NCBI GenBank assembly: GCA_022453515.1
Contig: JAJNNY010000016.1
Location: forward strand, 1-64,000
Reading direction: 5' to 3'
Origin: Astrocystis sublimbata
Lineage: Eukaryota; Ascomycota; Sordariomycetes; Xylariales; Xylariaceae
DNA: 64,000 nt
Shown here one piece after another: positions 48,140-60,802 of this stretch. Every line of letters starts with the position of its first letter. Position 1 is the stretch's first letter. The translations under genes were made by a program, and so were the position numbers. The notes under the pieces were generated by a model, which was not told the DNA's origin, searched no databases, and saw only the letters and a program-made list of their open reading frames with translations.

Positions 48140-48225
48140 GGCCTGGTGGCCTAATGGCTAAGGCGTTGCTTTCCGGTACTTATTGGATTTGGCAAAGATT
48201 GTGGGTTCGAGTCCCGTCTGGGTCG
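48140..48225 (+). tRNA. tRNA-Arg (anticodon CCG) with 13-nt intron
   Basis: The sequence folds into a full cloverleaf. The acceptor stem GGCCTGG pairs with CTGGGTC, using G-T wobbles. The D arm is GCCT/AGGC around AATGGCTA. The anticodon stem TTGCT pairs with GGCAA. The T arm is GTGGG-TTCGAGT-CCCGT and the discriminator is G. The anticodon loop reads TTCCGG, so the anticodon is CCG (arginine, CGG codons). A 13-nt intron (TACTTATTGGATT) sits after position 37, the usual place. The mature length is 73 nt. A run of five T about 20 bases downstream serves as RNA polymerase III terminator. Confidence 0.92.
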
Positions 48226-50357
48226 GCATTGATTGATGTTTCGCTTTTTGTTGTGTGGTTGCACCAGCAATAATAGCATGCATGGGATGTTTGCTAGTCG
48301 GTGAAGGGCGCATAGCTATCCATTTGGTGGTAAATGAGTCTTCAGCTTGCGATATGCTTAATTACCAAGTAGACATGATGCTGATTCGATTGACTTGCAG
48401 TGGCAGCGGCCGGGCACCTATCATGCGTAGCTTTTTATCTGATAATACGTACTGGCTTCCTTATTTCCCGTGTCTGTATGTGACTTCGTCTGTGAGCCCT
48501 GATACTTTTTTGATTGCTGGGTGGGCGATGCCCTCAGTGACGAGAGTGGCATGCAACAGGCAGTTACTACATACCTACCTATTATGTCCATCAGAGCTGT
48601 GGCCGATATACATTGAAGCTTGGCGATGACACGTCGGTACCGGAAGAGGCATTCATTAGGTAGGTACCTATACATATCTCTGTCCAGATGCCTACCGTTG
48701 GGGTTGCCTGTGTGCGGCATTGACAGGTAGTGTACACGTCCTCTGTCTCACCGATCATTTCGCGTCAGCTGTGAGACAAAAATTTCCCCTGGCCACAGGA
48801 ACCTTCGCTGACTGCGGATATTCTTTTTTTGGTTCACGTGTTGATTGGGTTGGATAGGAAGTGATACCGATGAAGAAGAAGAATGCGATGGATGCAGCTG
48901 GCAAAGTGTATCTCCAGGCTCAATCTCCATTGAAGCTTGTGCAAGTTCTGTACCAATTGTATATACTGGATCTTCTTTTTTATTTTTCCTTTTGGATGAC
49001 ATCCGGTGTAGTTTGCTCTTTTCCAGCCACAACCAACGTCGGTATCGAGGCCCTTTGCACCTCCGCGGTACGTCAATTGTATGTGCTGTAACATCAAGCC
49101 AAAGACTGCTGGCCAGTGCAGTAAACAGCACACCCAGAACGATACCTGCGTGGTATTACGGCTCTTGATTGGTCCCTGGGCTTCCCCAAATAGCCCGCAG
49201 ATGGAAGGGAACAGATACCAATGAGGGAAGGAGTTTGGGTATGGTACCTTGGCTGGTAACGTTAAGATAATACGTTATGATGATGCGGTTCGTCAGAGCT
49301 GACTCGCGCTGAAATTCACACTTGATTGCACTAGAATTTATAGCCAGTGCTGTGGCCTCGAAGCAACGGAGCAACGAAGCAGCTCAGGGCTCCTCTCCAA
49401 CGAGGACGCGCCCTTTTATATTGTTTCTCTTCCACAATCTGGAGAGCTATGATGCACGTGCTATAATCAGACCAATATCCACTCATGGATTGACACTCGC
49501 CTATGAGGTTGTTTCGACAGCACAACACTATCCACGAGACCAGCCCAAAATGGAGGACCGAGCTTTCCAAGGTTAGTCTGTGGGGTGGGGTGCTGTTGCT
49601 TCCTCACCTCTTTTTGCAGCGTATCCTTTGCCCCGGCTTAGTGGTGGTCAACTGTGTCTTTACAGCGTCCTGACCACCGACAACCTACCTCGACGCAATC
49701 AACTCTCCCGGGACAGTGATGCCCTCATTCATCAAGCCAACTAGCTTCATGTCAATTTCGCAACTTCTCTCCGTAGTGAATGCTTGTGGAGGAGAGAGCT
49801 TCAGATATTTCTCCGGGCGAATATGACAAAACAAGACGTTTCGTTTCTGCATACTTATTTAGCAAGTTGTTGACCGAGGTTGGCAGTAAAAGCCGCAAGC
49901 CCAGGTCCCGCCAAGGTTAAACATACTGTAACGACGGCCGAGTTGGCTTTCCCAAACGCCGTACCCGGAAATGTCCGAGGGTATCCCTGTAGAAGAGAGG
50001 GTGAAACTGGTCAGCCTTGTCTCCTTTGGGTAGCTTCCAGTACCGTAGATGTAGATGGAGCACAAAAAATTGTGGCAACCTGTGCAGAACTCCAGCACTC
50101 ACCCAAGCCCACAGTTCGGCTTCGTCGCTCAGGACACAGTGCTGACACCACTAGGTGGCCCATGCCCAGCCCCGGAACAACTATTCTGTCGTCCTCCTAG
50201 GAGCCCCATCAAAGTTTTCTTCCTTTCTGCCGCACCGTCGGAGAGCTTTTTTCCCTCTTTTCAAGCTCTTATCTCTCCTCCCACCAGCTCACTGCCTGTC
50301 TTCCATCATTCGACACCTCCCCCCTCCATCACCAACATCACATCCACATCCATCACA
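48226..50357. other. Intergenic region, possible small minus-strand reading frames
   Basis: No convincing gene. Two overlapping minus-strand frames at 48748-49131 and 48834-49133 stay open over the same 380 bases and can be extended upstream. One reads a hydrophobic stretch followed by a basic, Lys/Arg-rich segment (RMSSKRKNKKEDP). No start and splice pattern fits both ends, so I do not call it. GTAGGTACCTA lies near 48660. Confidence 0.35.
50202..50357 (+). promoter_or_regulatory. CT-rich 5' leader of ATP9
   Basis: The 150 bases before the ATP9 start are almost all pyrimidine, with runs such as CTCTTATCTCTCCTCCCACC, and end in CACATCCATCACAATG, a good fungal initiation context. CT-rich leaders are common in highly expressed fungal genes. 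Confidence 0.55.
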
Positions 50358-50974
<617 letters not shown>

Positions 50975-53900
50975 GCAAATTAATACCCACATTTATGGAG
51001 ACCAGGCTTCACGATACTACCTTGCGTACGTGAATTGAGCGATCGAGAAACCCAGCTGCTATGTCATCAGCACGATGTCGTGTGTCAATATGTCCGATGA
51101 AAAATCGCCATAGAGTAATAGACGGTTATAGATTTGGGGATGGACATAGACTGGGGCATGAAACCGTCTACGAGGGGGGGCTCATAGCATCGCCTTCTGG
51201 CATGTGTGTAACGATGGAAGCAGGGAAAGGAATCAATGTGGAGGTGTTGGCTCACCTTTCCACAGCGAACAACTTGTAAAATACACATCAACAACCGTCA
51301 CCATCACCCAACTCGAAGCGCGATTCTCTTTTCTCCTGTGTTGCCCTTTTGAAAACAGCAACCGTTGAAGGAACAATTTCGGGGTTTGAATTGACATGTA
51401 TAACGTCCACTCACAATAAACCATCGTATAGCTCACTCGACCGATCGCTTGCTGCAGACATGATCCGGTACTGAGTTGTCCGATTCATGGCATGGTTTAG
51501 CGCCCATTTCCAATGAGCGGTTTTTGGGGGGATGACAGGTGGTTCAATGCACTTTGGCCAACTGAACCGGGGCATTTGGACAAATCGGCAACTCGCTTGC
51601 TGCCACTTAGCTCAAATCTGGCCCACATGAAGCTTCATAGCGTCGTCACTCCACCCAGTGTCTAATCCTCGATACCATACTTCCCAATCATAGCGACCAA
51701 TGGCTTCGAATGTGGACCTGGCCATGGGTACTGGTGTGCCCAAATGGAAAACTCGGGACCATCCAGAGAAAGCGAACTTTTTCTTCTAGGGATCTTGGTG
51801 ATTACCGAGATACGAAGAGGATAAGCAAATATGTTGTCCGTTTTGCTGCCATGCGTTTTCTCGGGGTTCAAGTCTCATCAAAGCTCACGATGCTTTTGTT
51901 CAGTCGATGGTGAAGGGATCACTTCGTTGGTGCCGAGAGGGGTTAGCCGCACCCCCAGACAGTGGTGGATCCTGGGACGTGTGAACGTCACGTCAGGTCA
52001 ATGATATTGGTTGCAGCCGCATACGCTGTAGGTATATATAGGAGCCGTTGGACCGCCTTGGTTCCCATCTTGGTCGGTTGGCTTTCCACCAGCGTGTTTT
52101 TAGTCGGCCACTGATTGTATCTCAATCTCGCAATTCGCACTTTGCCCGACCCAAAGGTCCAAGTTGTCCAAGTCGTCTTGGGGAGACATTGACCATCATG
52201 CCCGGTGCATTCGGGATAGATTTGTGGGCTATCCGACGACAACGAATTGTGGCAATTAGTCCGCGATGTCAGCCTCGATGCGGTTTGTGTCTACATCGGA
52301 GACAATGAGCAAAAACTAGCCGGAACTATCGACAAGGCTGTGTGCAGGAAACGCAAGGCAAGGAAGAACGCCTAACGAACCAACGATGTATACCTCGCAC
52401 GATGGTCTTTACCTCACAAGTGATGGAGACCTACCGAGATTGGACAACGAAGGACGAATCTGAGCGCGACGATGGTCGCATTTTTGTTGTCCCGTCTTTG
52501 CCGGGACGGGCGAAGTCTTATCGGGTCAACATTGATTGAACCGGCCTCCTGAAGCCCAGGCGGCTTAGGACTTTTTGGAGCTTGTCATCAACTTTGACAT
52601 GGGCAAACTGAGTCAACCTCGTCGTGGATACGACGTCTGACCAAGCTGTTCTCCAGATTGGTGTATGCGTACAATTCTGGAGCTGATCAAATCAATGCAG
52701 GTGCTTGCTCAGCCATTGTCCATGACAACTATGTCATGGTTGCGCCATATTGACTCAGTGCAGGGTGTGAGACATGGCAGCTACCGATATGGTGCTGCAG
52801 TCGCCGGGAGCAGGACTGTGATAACTCTGAATGAGTCGACCATCATATATGGCTGTTTGTTGGCCAAACAGCAATTGTGGCCAATTGGCCTTTCCAGAGT
52901 GAACATCACTTGACATCCGCTCGCGGTGGAGCTTGATTGTTTGGCCGAGGAAAGAACACTTTCAAGGTAAAAGGGACAATTGGCTTTTGGACTCATTGAC
53001 AAACGATAGGGGCATTCGGATTCCAGAGTGGTGGGCTGGTTTGAAAGCCTCAAGCTGGTTGGCATGCGTCGGATGATGATGGCGTTGTACGACAGTTGGC
53101 AGCAGGGACTGCTATCGAGAGTGCCTGCATGTTGGAAGATGGTGCAAGTCACTCCGACCTACAGCGAAGATGATGAAATAATCCAAAGAGAACCTATCTG
53201 GGTAGTTGTTTCTTTCAATTCACCATCTGGGGGATCCAAGCACCGAAGATTGGATCGAAACGGGGTCATGTACGCGGCGAGGGGAGAGGCAGAGAGAAGG
53301 ATGAAAGGAAAGACGCTGCTGGCAGGAAGAGGGGAACGGGATGGTAATAAGGGCTGGCAAGTGCCTGCCCGGTTCAGGTTGCAACGAATGGCATTGTTGT
53401 GAAAGGTTCCCTCGAATGCCTCTCTTGGTTCTGGCAGGGACGTCTCACCCACCCCTTCCCCAACTTTACCCCGGATTTTGTTGTTGCAGTACTACCATAG
53501 TACGCTAAGCCCATATTGTGGCCCAAATCGGTAACACCCCGAACTTCCTCTGACACAGTCTCAGCTGCATGCGAACGGTACCTACCTCACATCTCTCGAC
53601 TCACCACCAAATAAGTACATGCCTTAGGTACGTGTGCAGGTATGTACCTAGAGACAACATGCTTCGTTTGTGCCATGATGCACACTGTCTGTTCGGCCTG
53701 CCTCTTGTATTCCACTGGAGTATATCCCTCGCCGATTCTCCTCAGGACAGCAACAACAACAACAACAACAACAACAACAACCGCATGGGCCAGTATTAGC
53801 AACCATGCAATCTGTCACCAAGACCTGTCACAGGGACGTGCATGCGATTTCAAGCTTACCATCTTTCATCCAAGGGACTTATATGTACCTAGGTAGGTAG

Positions 53901-54434
53901 GCCACTCATTGTGAATTTGGGACATTGCATTCAACCTTATTGTCTAATTGCGGTACGAGAGACACACTGCGGGCTTTCTCGCGAAGGACCCCAATGCATT
54001 CTCTCCAGCCTGTGGTACTGTAGCAGTGCGCTGCCCTTCTGTCAGCACCTGAATTTGTCACCAACGCCGACCCAATCCCCCCATGATGGTACAAGTGGCT
54101 GACAGTGGCCTGTCTTGACCTCCAGGCTGCTTAGGGGTGCTTACGCGATGGTCGTGCATCTCTGTTCACGTACCAACCTGATACTGTGACTACCTAGGTA
54201 CGTGGCCCTCATAACATGACCGGCCTAGATCCTTAGGTATCTGGTACAGGAATATCTTCTAATATCTATTTCGGTATATTGAATTATATCTAAGTATACA
54301 TGCCACAATACTCATATCGTGGAGTGATGTATGTTTAACTTGAAAGAATGCTGACCTTGAAACGGCTCCCTTGCTATCCATGATGTCCGCAATAAGCACA
54401 TATGAAGAGCATAAATCGATTATCTGCAAGCATC
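50975..54434. other. 3.5-kb gene-poor region
   Basis: No intact gene. Open frames at 52342, 52665, 52781 and 53028 are short and lack starts, splice partners and recognisable motifs. Around 52340-52740 a plus-strand reading interrupted by stops looks faintly coding-like, so a decayed gene or element is possible but not shown. TACCTAGGTAGGTAGG lies near 53886 and CTACCTAGGTACG near 54191. Confidence 0.4.
53751..53782 (+). repeat. CAA trinucleotide repeat
   Basis: About ten perfect CAA units in non-coding sequence, likely to vary in length between strains. Confidence 0.9.
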
Positions 54435-56056
54435 CTACGGAATTCTTAGGACAATTGAATCCTCGCTTGGCTCGCTGCCGCGCTCCGAAATGCCGCCTTG
54501 GGCAAATGCGACCTCGCCACGTTCATCATCTGCAGCGAAGAAAGCCGCGGTACTGAACGGTGCAGCAAGCGTACACTCGCCTAGGTTGATGTTCAATCGG
54601 CACAGTCCTTCCTCTCCAGAGTCCCACCGCACATAGTTCTTCAGCGGCACCTTGATGTCCACGAACGTGCCGTTTGTCGCTCCGGGAAACTTCATGTCCA
54701 GCGTCACGTTGGAAGGCACGCTCTCACACGCGCCGGGCCACGACACGTATCCCTCGGGGCTCTCGACCAAACCAGTCGTCTCGTAGAATTCTTCCGTGTC
54801 TGCATAGGCGACTGGGAGCTCATCGTTCCGTGTTCCCGAATCAACAAAGCAGGCACCTGCGCTCGCGTCTGTCTTGATCTTCTTTCCCCGTATGCTAAGC
54901 ACAGGCTGCGCCACGTTGTACCCTAACGTGTCGTCGTCTTGCAAGGACCGCACTTTGACAAGGGGGCCTGTGAACTTCGATAGATCAATGCCCCCGAAGA
55001 TTGCACCGCCTGTGTATGTATCCTCAATTCCTTGCGGGCGTTTGTCCATCCACATCGATTGCACCGGTGCTTTGATCGTGCCCTGTTCAAGCAGTTCCTG
55101 TCTGAGATGCGGCTCTGAAGACTTGTACTATAACAATACATTAGCGGGCTGCTAGATTATTACCGCCCAGCATAGAAGCTGAACTTTGTGGCACCTACAT
55201 CGTTGTTGTAATGGAAAGGCGCGGTGCCTAGGATGCCAACGTCGTATGTGAGGCCAGCTGGATCGCACTGGCCGCTGAAGTCTGGGTAGCGCACCATGTA
55301 GAAGTCGACAAGTGCAGCTCGAATATCTGCAATGCTAGACTTTTGCCCAGCTACTGAGGTGAATGTCATTGTATCGTCAACAACACTGTCCCCCGAGACA
55401 ATCTTCGAAAAGCCGGCATACTGCAATGCTCAAAGTTAGCTCCTGTGCCTCAAGGTCTGCTATAATTATTGACTTCAGAAGTTTGTGTCTGATCTTCAGA
55501 GCGTGTTTTTCCGCATTGCGAGGAACCCGGGGCCTGAACTTGGGGGCTCATACCGCATTGATGTATGGGAAAGGAGCTGTATCGGCATCAGGTGACGCAG
55601 AGTATTCGTAGACCGGCGTTGCCGAAGTGTTGCAGGGTCCTGGACGACCTGGGGCGGGGAGGGCCTCACTACCCCAGTTGTATAATGCGCCTGGCCCCAG
55701 AATCCAGAAACTCTCGGATCCTTGGTCAAAGCACACTGGCATGGTCTTGTTGGTTCCCGGGATGACAAGATCTGTTGTGATTTTTTGATCGGAGCCATAT
55801 CCTGTGTGACCAGTTAAATGCTGACTTCTTGCACAGATGAGAGGTAGTATTCGACGCGTCTTATTGGCACGGTCAATGACTTACTGAAGTTTAAGGGAAA
55901 GTAAACGGTCGGGGGAGCTGGCTCTTGACTGCTGCGTGTCTTCTTTGCGTCAAGACGTGGGAAAAGTGAAGGGAGGCCTGGCTTGGGTCGGTTGCCAGTG
56001 GTGGCTGCTACAGCAGCCGATGCTGTCAGCAGTGCGAGGCCTGCCTGAGGAAACAT
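54435..56056 (-). CDS. Secreted pepsin-like (A1-type) aspartic peptidase
   Basis: Four exons, 56056-55885, 55801-55554, 55420-55199 and 55127-54435, join in phase to about 444 residues. The N-terminus MFPQAGLALLTASAAVAA is a signal peptide. The first active-site region reads VCFDQGSESFWILGP, where most relatives have DTGSS; here it is DQGSE. The second reads CFVDSGTRNDELP, a standard DSGT. Between them are YTGGAIFGGIDLSKFTG and Cys residues probably forming a disulfide (GACESV and LCRLNINLGEC). Exon 3 is ended at GAT before GTAGGT, because the later GTAATA donor does not keep phase. Secreted acid peptidases of this type feed on external protein. The Thr-to-Gln change in the first motif may alter activity. 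Confidence 0.82.
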
Positions 56057-58493
56057 TGTGGCTTGTAGATGTACTTGGCGAAGTAGGCAGTTGAAAGGGA
56101 CACAAGGCGCTCAGGAAATTAACAACATAGAAGATGGTGATGGCGATACTGTTGTCTTATAAATTTATGGGAGCATTGGAGCGCATGAACGCAATCGTGA
56201 ACTAAATGGCTCGTGCTTCATTACCCCTAGCCAGTCAGTACCTGTCTGATAAATAAATCAAGGCCCAGATATCTGATTACACCGCCGCTCAGCTCCTTGT
56301 GTAGAAAGAAGAGGGAAAGATAGCACTCAAGCAAATGAGATTGTGACTGCTTAAGGACTACTGCGCCGTAAATGGACATATCAAACAACAGATACGAGCA
56401 TATCCTATGGGATCCATGTGGAGTAAAGACCCAATCCAGACTTTCTCTCCCCATGTCCACGAGCAAGGAAGTTATTATTAACACAGGGCTGCAGATCACT
56501 AGGTTTACTAAGCAAACTTGCGCCGCCACTAAAGTGCCTCAACATTGAAAGTCACGAATTGAAGCTGGCCAACACATCCCTGCGCACTATATAGCAAAGA
56601 AGAAGGTGCCGAACACAGAATTGACAGCCCGTCACAGCTCTCAATGCGCAGCCCTTGTTGTGTAGAAAATTGCACACAGAGACAGGGATAAGGGCAACAT
56701 GGTCTTTTGGTCTTTCCTATTTAGGGCATATTCATCAATCTCCTTTGAGCTCTAGCGGGGTCCCTCTCTTGAATACGATCTATTCTGGTGATCATAGCAC
56801 CACACAAACTCCCGAGGACTGTTCTAAGGCCAGTCAAGGAACTACAATGCGAGATCCCCCTCAGAATAATCCAATGTGGTTAACATTCGTGCCTGCCCAT
56901 CCATGTTTAGTATAGCAATCATTGAACATCATCTAGGTTTAACATCCTGGTTCTAGTTGAGGGCGTTCCATCCATGGACATCAACTTTCGGACAACGCGA
57001 GATCTCTGCATTAGCCTCCAAAGTGTTCCTTCTCATTTTAATATTCTGGTCTTACACATCAAGAAGCTATTCAAAGATGTGATACATGTGTAATTTTTGC
57101 TGCGACACTTAGGGGGTTATGATGCTTTCCAATAATTAGGTAATTGTCGGTCGTATGTTTTACACTCCCCTTTCTCATTCGAGACATGGCAAAGCCCATT
57201 GCGCTTCAAACGATTATATGGTACTGCACCTCTAGCTATATGATACTCGTTGGGATTAAATATTAACACCTATCTGTACAGACAAGTAAACATTACTTAC
57301 AATCATCTAGGTAGTCTAGCATGTTTCTGCTCATAGATACTTAGGTAATCAGTACATATGCTTCGGTAGAAAAGCCACTGAATGCAAGAAAGAATCTTAG
57401 CAGATATTTCTAGCTGTTCAATGCTCAAATGTTGAAGAGAAGGCATGGGTGCCTTTGATTGAACCTCTGTTTTAGAACCAATGACTCTGTACCTAGGGTA
57501 ATCATAGGTATGTATGCTTCTATTAGCTGAACTGGCCATGATTATGTACGATTAGTAAGTATCCAACAAAACCTCATTGCACATAGGTTTTACATCAACA
57601 TGTATAGTGAAAGGGATCATAGTTACTTCACGACTACTCTCGAGATTGTTGTTTTACAGGTTTGGTCTTTGCTTTCTTTTGTTTGTCTTTGCCTTATGAT
57701 ATATATATTTCCAGCAAAATCAATACATTCTATTCAGCCTCTACCACACGAGTAATAAAATACTTGCATAGCATGAAATGATGTTTCCTTTCCCAGTCTT
57801 TTTCATCTAATCGTTTGTGGAAAAAAGCTTCATGTGTAAGCTTTACATAGGGCTGACCTATGTTTGACAGCCTGTCTAGTGAATGTTCGCTTTGGTACAT
57901 GCTGTCTCCTAGTACTTTTCCCCAGAAATATATTCACTTAGCTGTGCTATCTTAAAAGGTCTGATTGGACTTTGAGAACATATAGAGATTACCTGAACAA
58001 GCCGGTGATGCTGTGCCTGAAGTATCACAGATTGAGGCATTGATCAGGTGCTTTCTGAGGCTTCTATCCTGGCCTCTAGGCATACCTTAGTCTTCTAGTT
58101 AAAGTCGATTTGTTTGCGTTGAGGTTCAACACGTGCTCGGCTATCATACAGCTGTTTATTCGGTTTATACGGACGTGATAGCGCTACACATACTAAATGG
58201 CTTTGACTTTTGGGAAGACGCGTATGGACGCGTTCCTGCCCTCGCGTTCTTGCCTTCTGTGATTCCTGCAGTTGCAGTCCTCAACACCTCCGAGCTTCCT
58301 GTCCGTCCGGTCGGCTTTCCTTCTCATCGGTCTCTTCACTTCCTTTTCTTGTCTCTCGACAGGCACCACCTTCACACAACGCCACATCAATAGTGTTGCG
58401 AATCACTCTTTCCTAGGAACCTTTGTTGCACTTTACAATAACAATAACAACAGCACTGAAAAGATCTCTTGAAGATCTTGCACTCCTTCCAGA
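56057..58493. other. 2.4-kb gene-poor region
   Basis: Somewhat AT-rich and without supported genes. It includes the divergent promoters of the aspartic peptidase and the small membrane protein. Short frames near 56227-56529 and 58133-58393 are not credible on composition. Confidence 0.4.
56156..56161 (-). promoter_or_regulatory. Possible TATA box of the aspartic peptidase
   Basis: TATAAG on the minus strand inside ATAAATTTATAAG, about 100 bases upstream of the ATG at 56056. The spacing suits a fungal TATA element. Confidence 0.4.
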
Positions 58494-59235
58494 ATGCATG
58501 ACGATCCTGCCGCTATCATCCAGGGTGTCGCGATCTTCATTGGTGCCATCACGTTCACCGGTTTCTTGCTCTTCGGTATTCTCGCGGTATGTCATTGCCG
58601 AAGTCCTTCACTTTCCTTTCTTGCAAATCCCAGGAGTCGCAGTCATCCTAACAACAATCCCTCCTTCCATCACTGAAATATCTCAAATCAATTGCCATGG
58701 GGTAATCTTCCTACTTTCAATTGAGAAATACTGATCTAAGTGTATGAAGTGGTGCCGCCGCATCGAAGTGGATGGAGAACGAATTCGTGCTGCGCAGGTC
58801 CTCAATGCTCACCCCCAGCCTGTTGACATTGAACTTGGTCCCATCGATCCTCGCTCGGCCGGCCACCTTCAAGCTAGAGGTGCCATGGAGGGATCTGTGC
58901 CCGAGATCCATGTGACACACATGGCATACAATGAAGAGCCTCACCCGCTGGGATACGGCCATGAACGCGAACGTGAATATGAACCTGAATGGGATCACAA
59001 CCATGACCACGACCATGACCATGATCACGGACATGGCATTGCGATGTCCAGTGGCTATGGTAAGCAGTGTTGCTTGAAGCGTAACACCAAGCCTCTGGCT
59101 TTGCTAATCAATCCTACAGGCTTACATGTTCCAGTGGTCGTGAGTCACACCCCCGAGGGCTCTGAGCACGACGACCTTCTTCACACCCCCACTGCCAACG
59201 ACTCTGGGCATGCAGTCAACACTGTCCACCAGTAG
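58494..59235 (+). CDS. Small single-pass membrane protein with His/Asp-rich segment
   Basis: Exons 58494-58586, 58741-59059 and 59120-59235 join in phase to about 175 residues. The N-terminus (MHDDPAAIIQG) is followed by one hydrophobic helix, VAIFIGAITFTGFLLFGIL. A cytosolic-type basic stretch comes next (CMKWCRRIEVDGERIRAAQ), split by the first intron. Near residues 110-125 there is an alternating His/Asp run (HNHDHDHDHDHDHGHG) that could bind metal ions. The N-terminal helix plus positive residues suggests an outside-to-inside topology with most of the protein in the cytosol. No named family is recognised. Short introns of 154 and 60 bp with good consensus make the gene credible. Confidence 0.65.
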
Positions 59236-60802
59236 TCACTCAGCCTGCGATGTGAGTTTCTCTGACGCTTTGCTTGAACCAGAGCCTGGTCTTTATACTT
59301 GAAAACTGGGACTGACCATGAGCATCGGCAGGATTGGTGCGTCAAGCGATTCGTTTCGCATACACGATGACTTGATTTTAATGTGTCAATATGACGGAGT
59401 TTCGGAGGACCTGTAATGAATGATCGATACGACTTGACGAAAACTGATGGTTTGAAGGAAGTTCCCAAAGGGTGAAAAACAAGAGGGGAACATGTGAATC
59501 GTGATGAGGGAGATCAATGGTCATTGACCAGGGCGTCGGAACATTCTGGCTTTGCAGCCGTGTAGCAACTCCCACGCGGGAGGTTACAACTTTCGAGCCC
59601 AATCTTCTCCTACAATTGTGCTACTTTCTGAGTAGCATCTTGACTATTCTTGTTGACTGTGATTTGCCTAGTTGCCCTAACATCGGCGCTTGCAACATGT
59701 GAGGCGTTCGCTTCTAGACTTCTCTTTGAGCAGGACGATCGATGCTGTGTTCGGCCCACTCAGCCGCTGTACACCTGCCCATCTCGAGAGGCCTTGATAA
59801 TCTGCGAGAGCGTTTTCATCTTCATGATATCTAGGTGAGCCATTTCGCTATCAGGTTCAAGGTTTTCTGTGTCTGAGAAGTTTGTATAGAGAAGTGCTCT
59901 CTTTTCATGTTAACGCCATAGTGTACGGATGTTGCTAATTCGTGTAGTAGTGAGGTCTGGCCTTTGATATCTGATGACGGTCAGATTGGTCATTAGTTAG
60001 CAAATATTTCGCAACTGCCACCTTATGTTTCCCTGCATGGCAGGTCAGGTATTGGCGTATTGCAATGCCGGCAAATGCGCGGTTACCCGGCTCATCTACT
60101 CTCAAGGGATACGCTTCACCACATATGCACGCTTCCCCAATTGATCAAATAGCGATTTAGTGTAGGTAATGCGCGATGACTGCATACAAATGCTCTGATT
60201 TGAAGGAGACAATCAACGCATCTAACTTCATCTGGGTAGTTCAGCCCAAAGTGAAAGTGATGATCAGTGGGGGGTCCATCCATCTGTTGCGATTCCCTGT
60301 CCATATGTTGTCATGGCATAGCAAGGCATTCTGACAACCTTGTGAAGAGACCTGCCAGAGTAGATAACACGCCAGAACTTGTTCTCTTCCGGTTCAGAGA
60401 TTTGTTGGTGATCAGGAGATAATTATCATCAATATTCGTAAGTTGCCTAACGACACTCGGCGGTCTTTCGATATTATCGTTCAACTAGCCCGCTACTTCG
60501 AGCTCTCATGCATCGTCCGTATAGCTTACTAGATGGTTGCGGGGTACCTGCATTAGCATGCATCATATACGACGCTTTCTGGCTCTACCTAAGTAATCTG
60601 TGTTGTTAAGGAATACATAGAATTACAATTAGTACGAACTTGTAGGTCAAGTCCGGAACTATATCTAGGCTCACCGTTACAAACACCACCAGGAAATCAT
60701 CATACACGACCATTATTCAAGGCCACAACTCTACACTAGATTTTATTCGGGACTATCTGCTCACTGTTCTATCTTTGCACGAAGTACTCTGTCTTTCCCA
60801 AG
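59236..60802. other. Intergenic region, no gene seen
   Basis: Holds the 3' UTR of the membrane protein gene and the promoter of the sulfotransferase-like gene. Open frames up to 105 codons are on the opposite strand of the neighbour or have no coding features. No regulatory site stands out. Confidence 0.4.

Noticed and set aside
48748..49374. Small multi-exon minus-strand gene
   Set aside because: Open frames exist, but the start, splice sites and product cannot be made consistent, so it is described only as a possibility in the intergenic entry.
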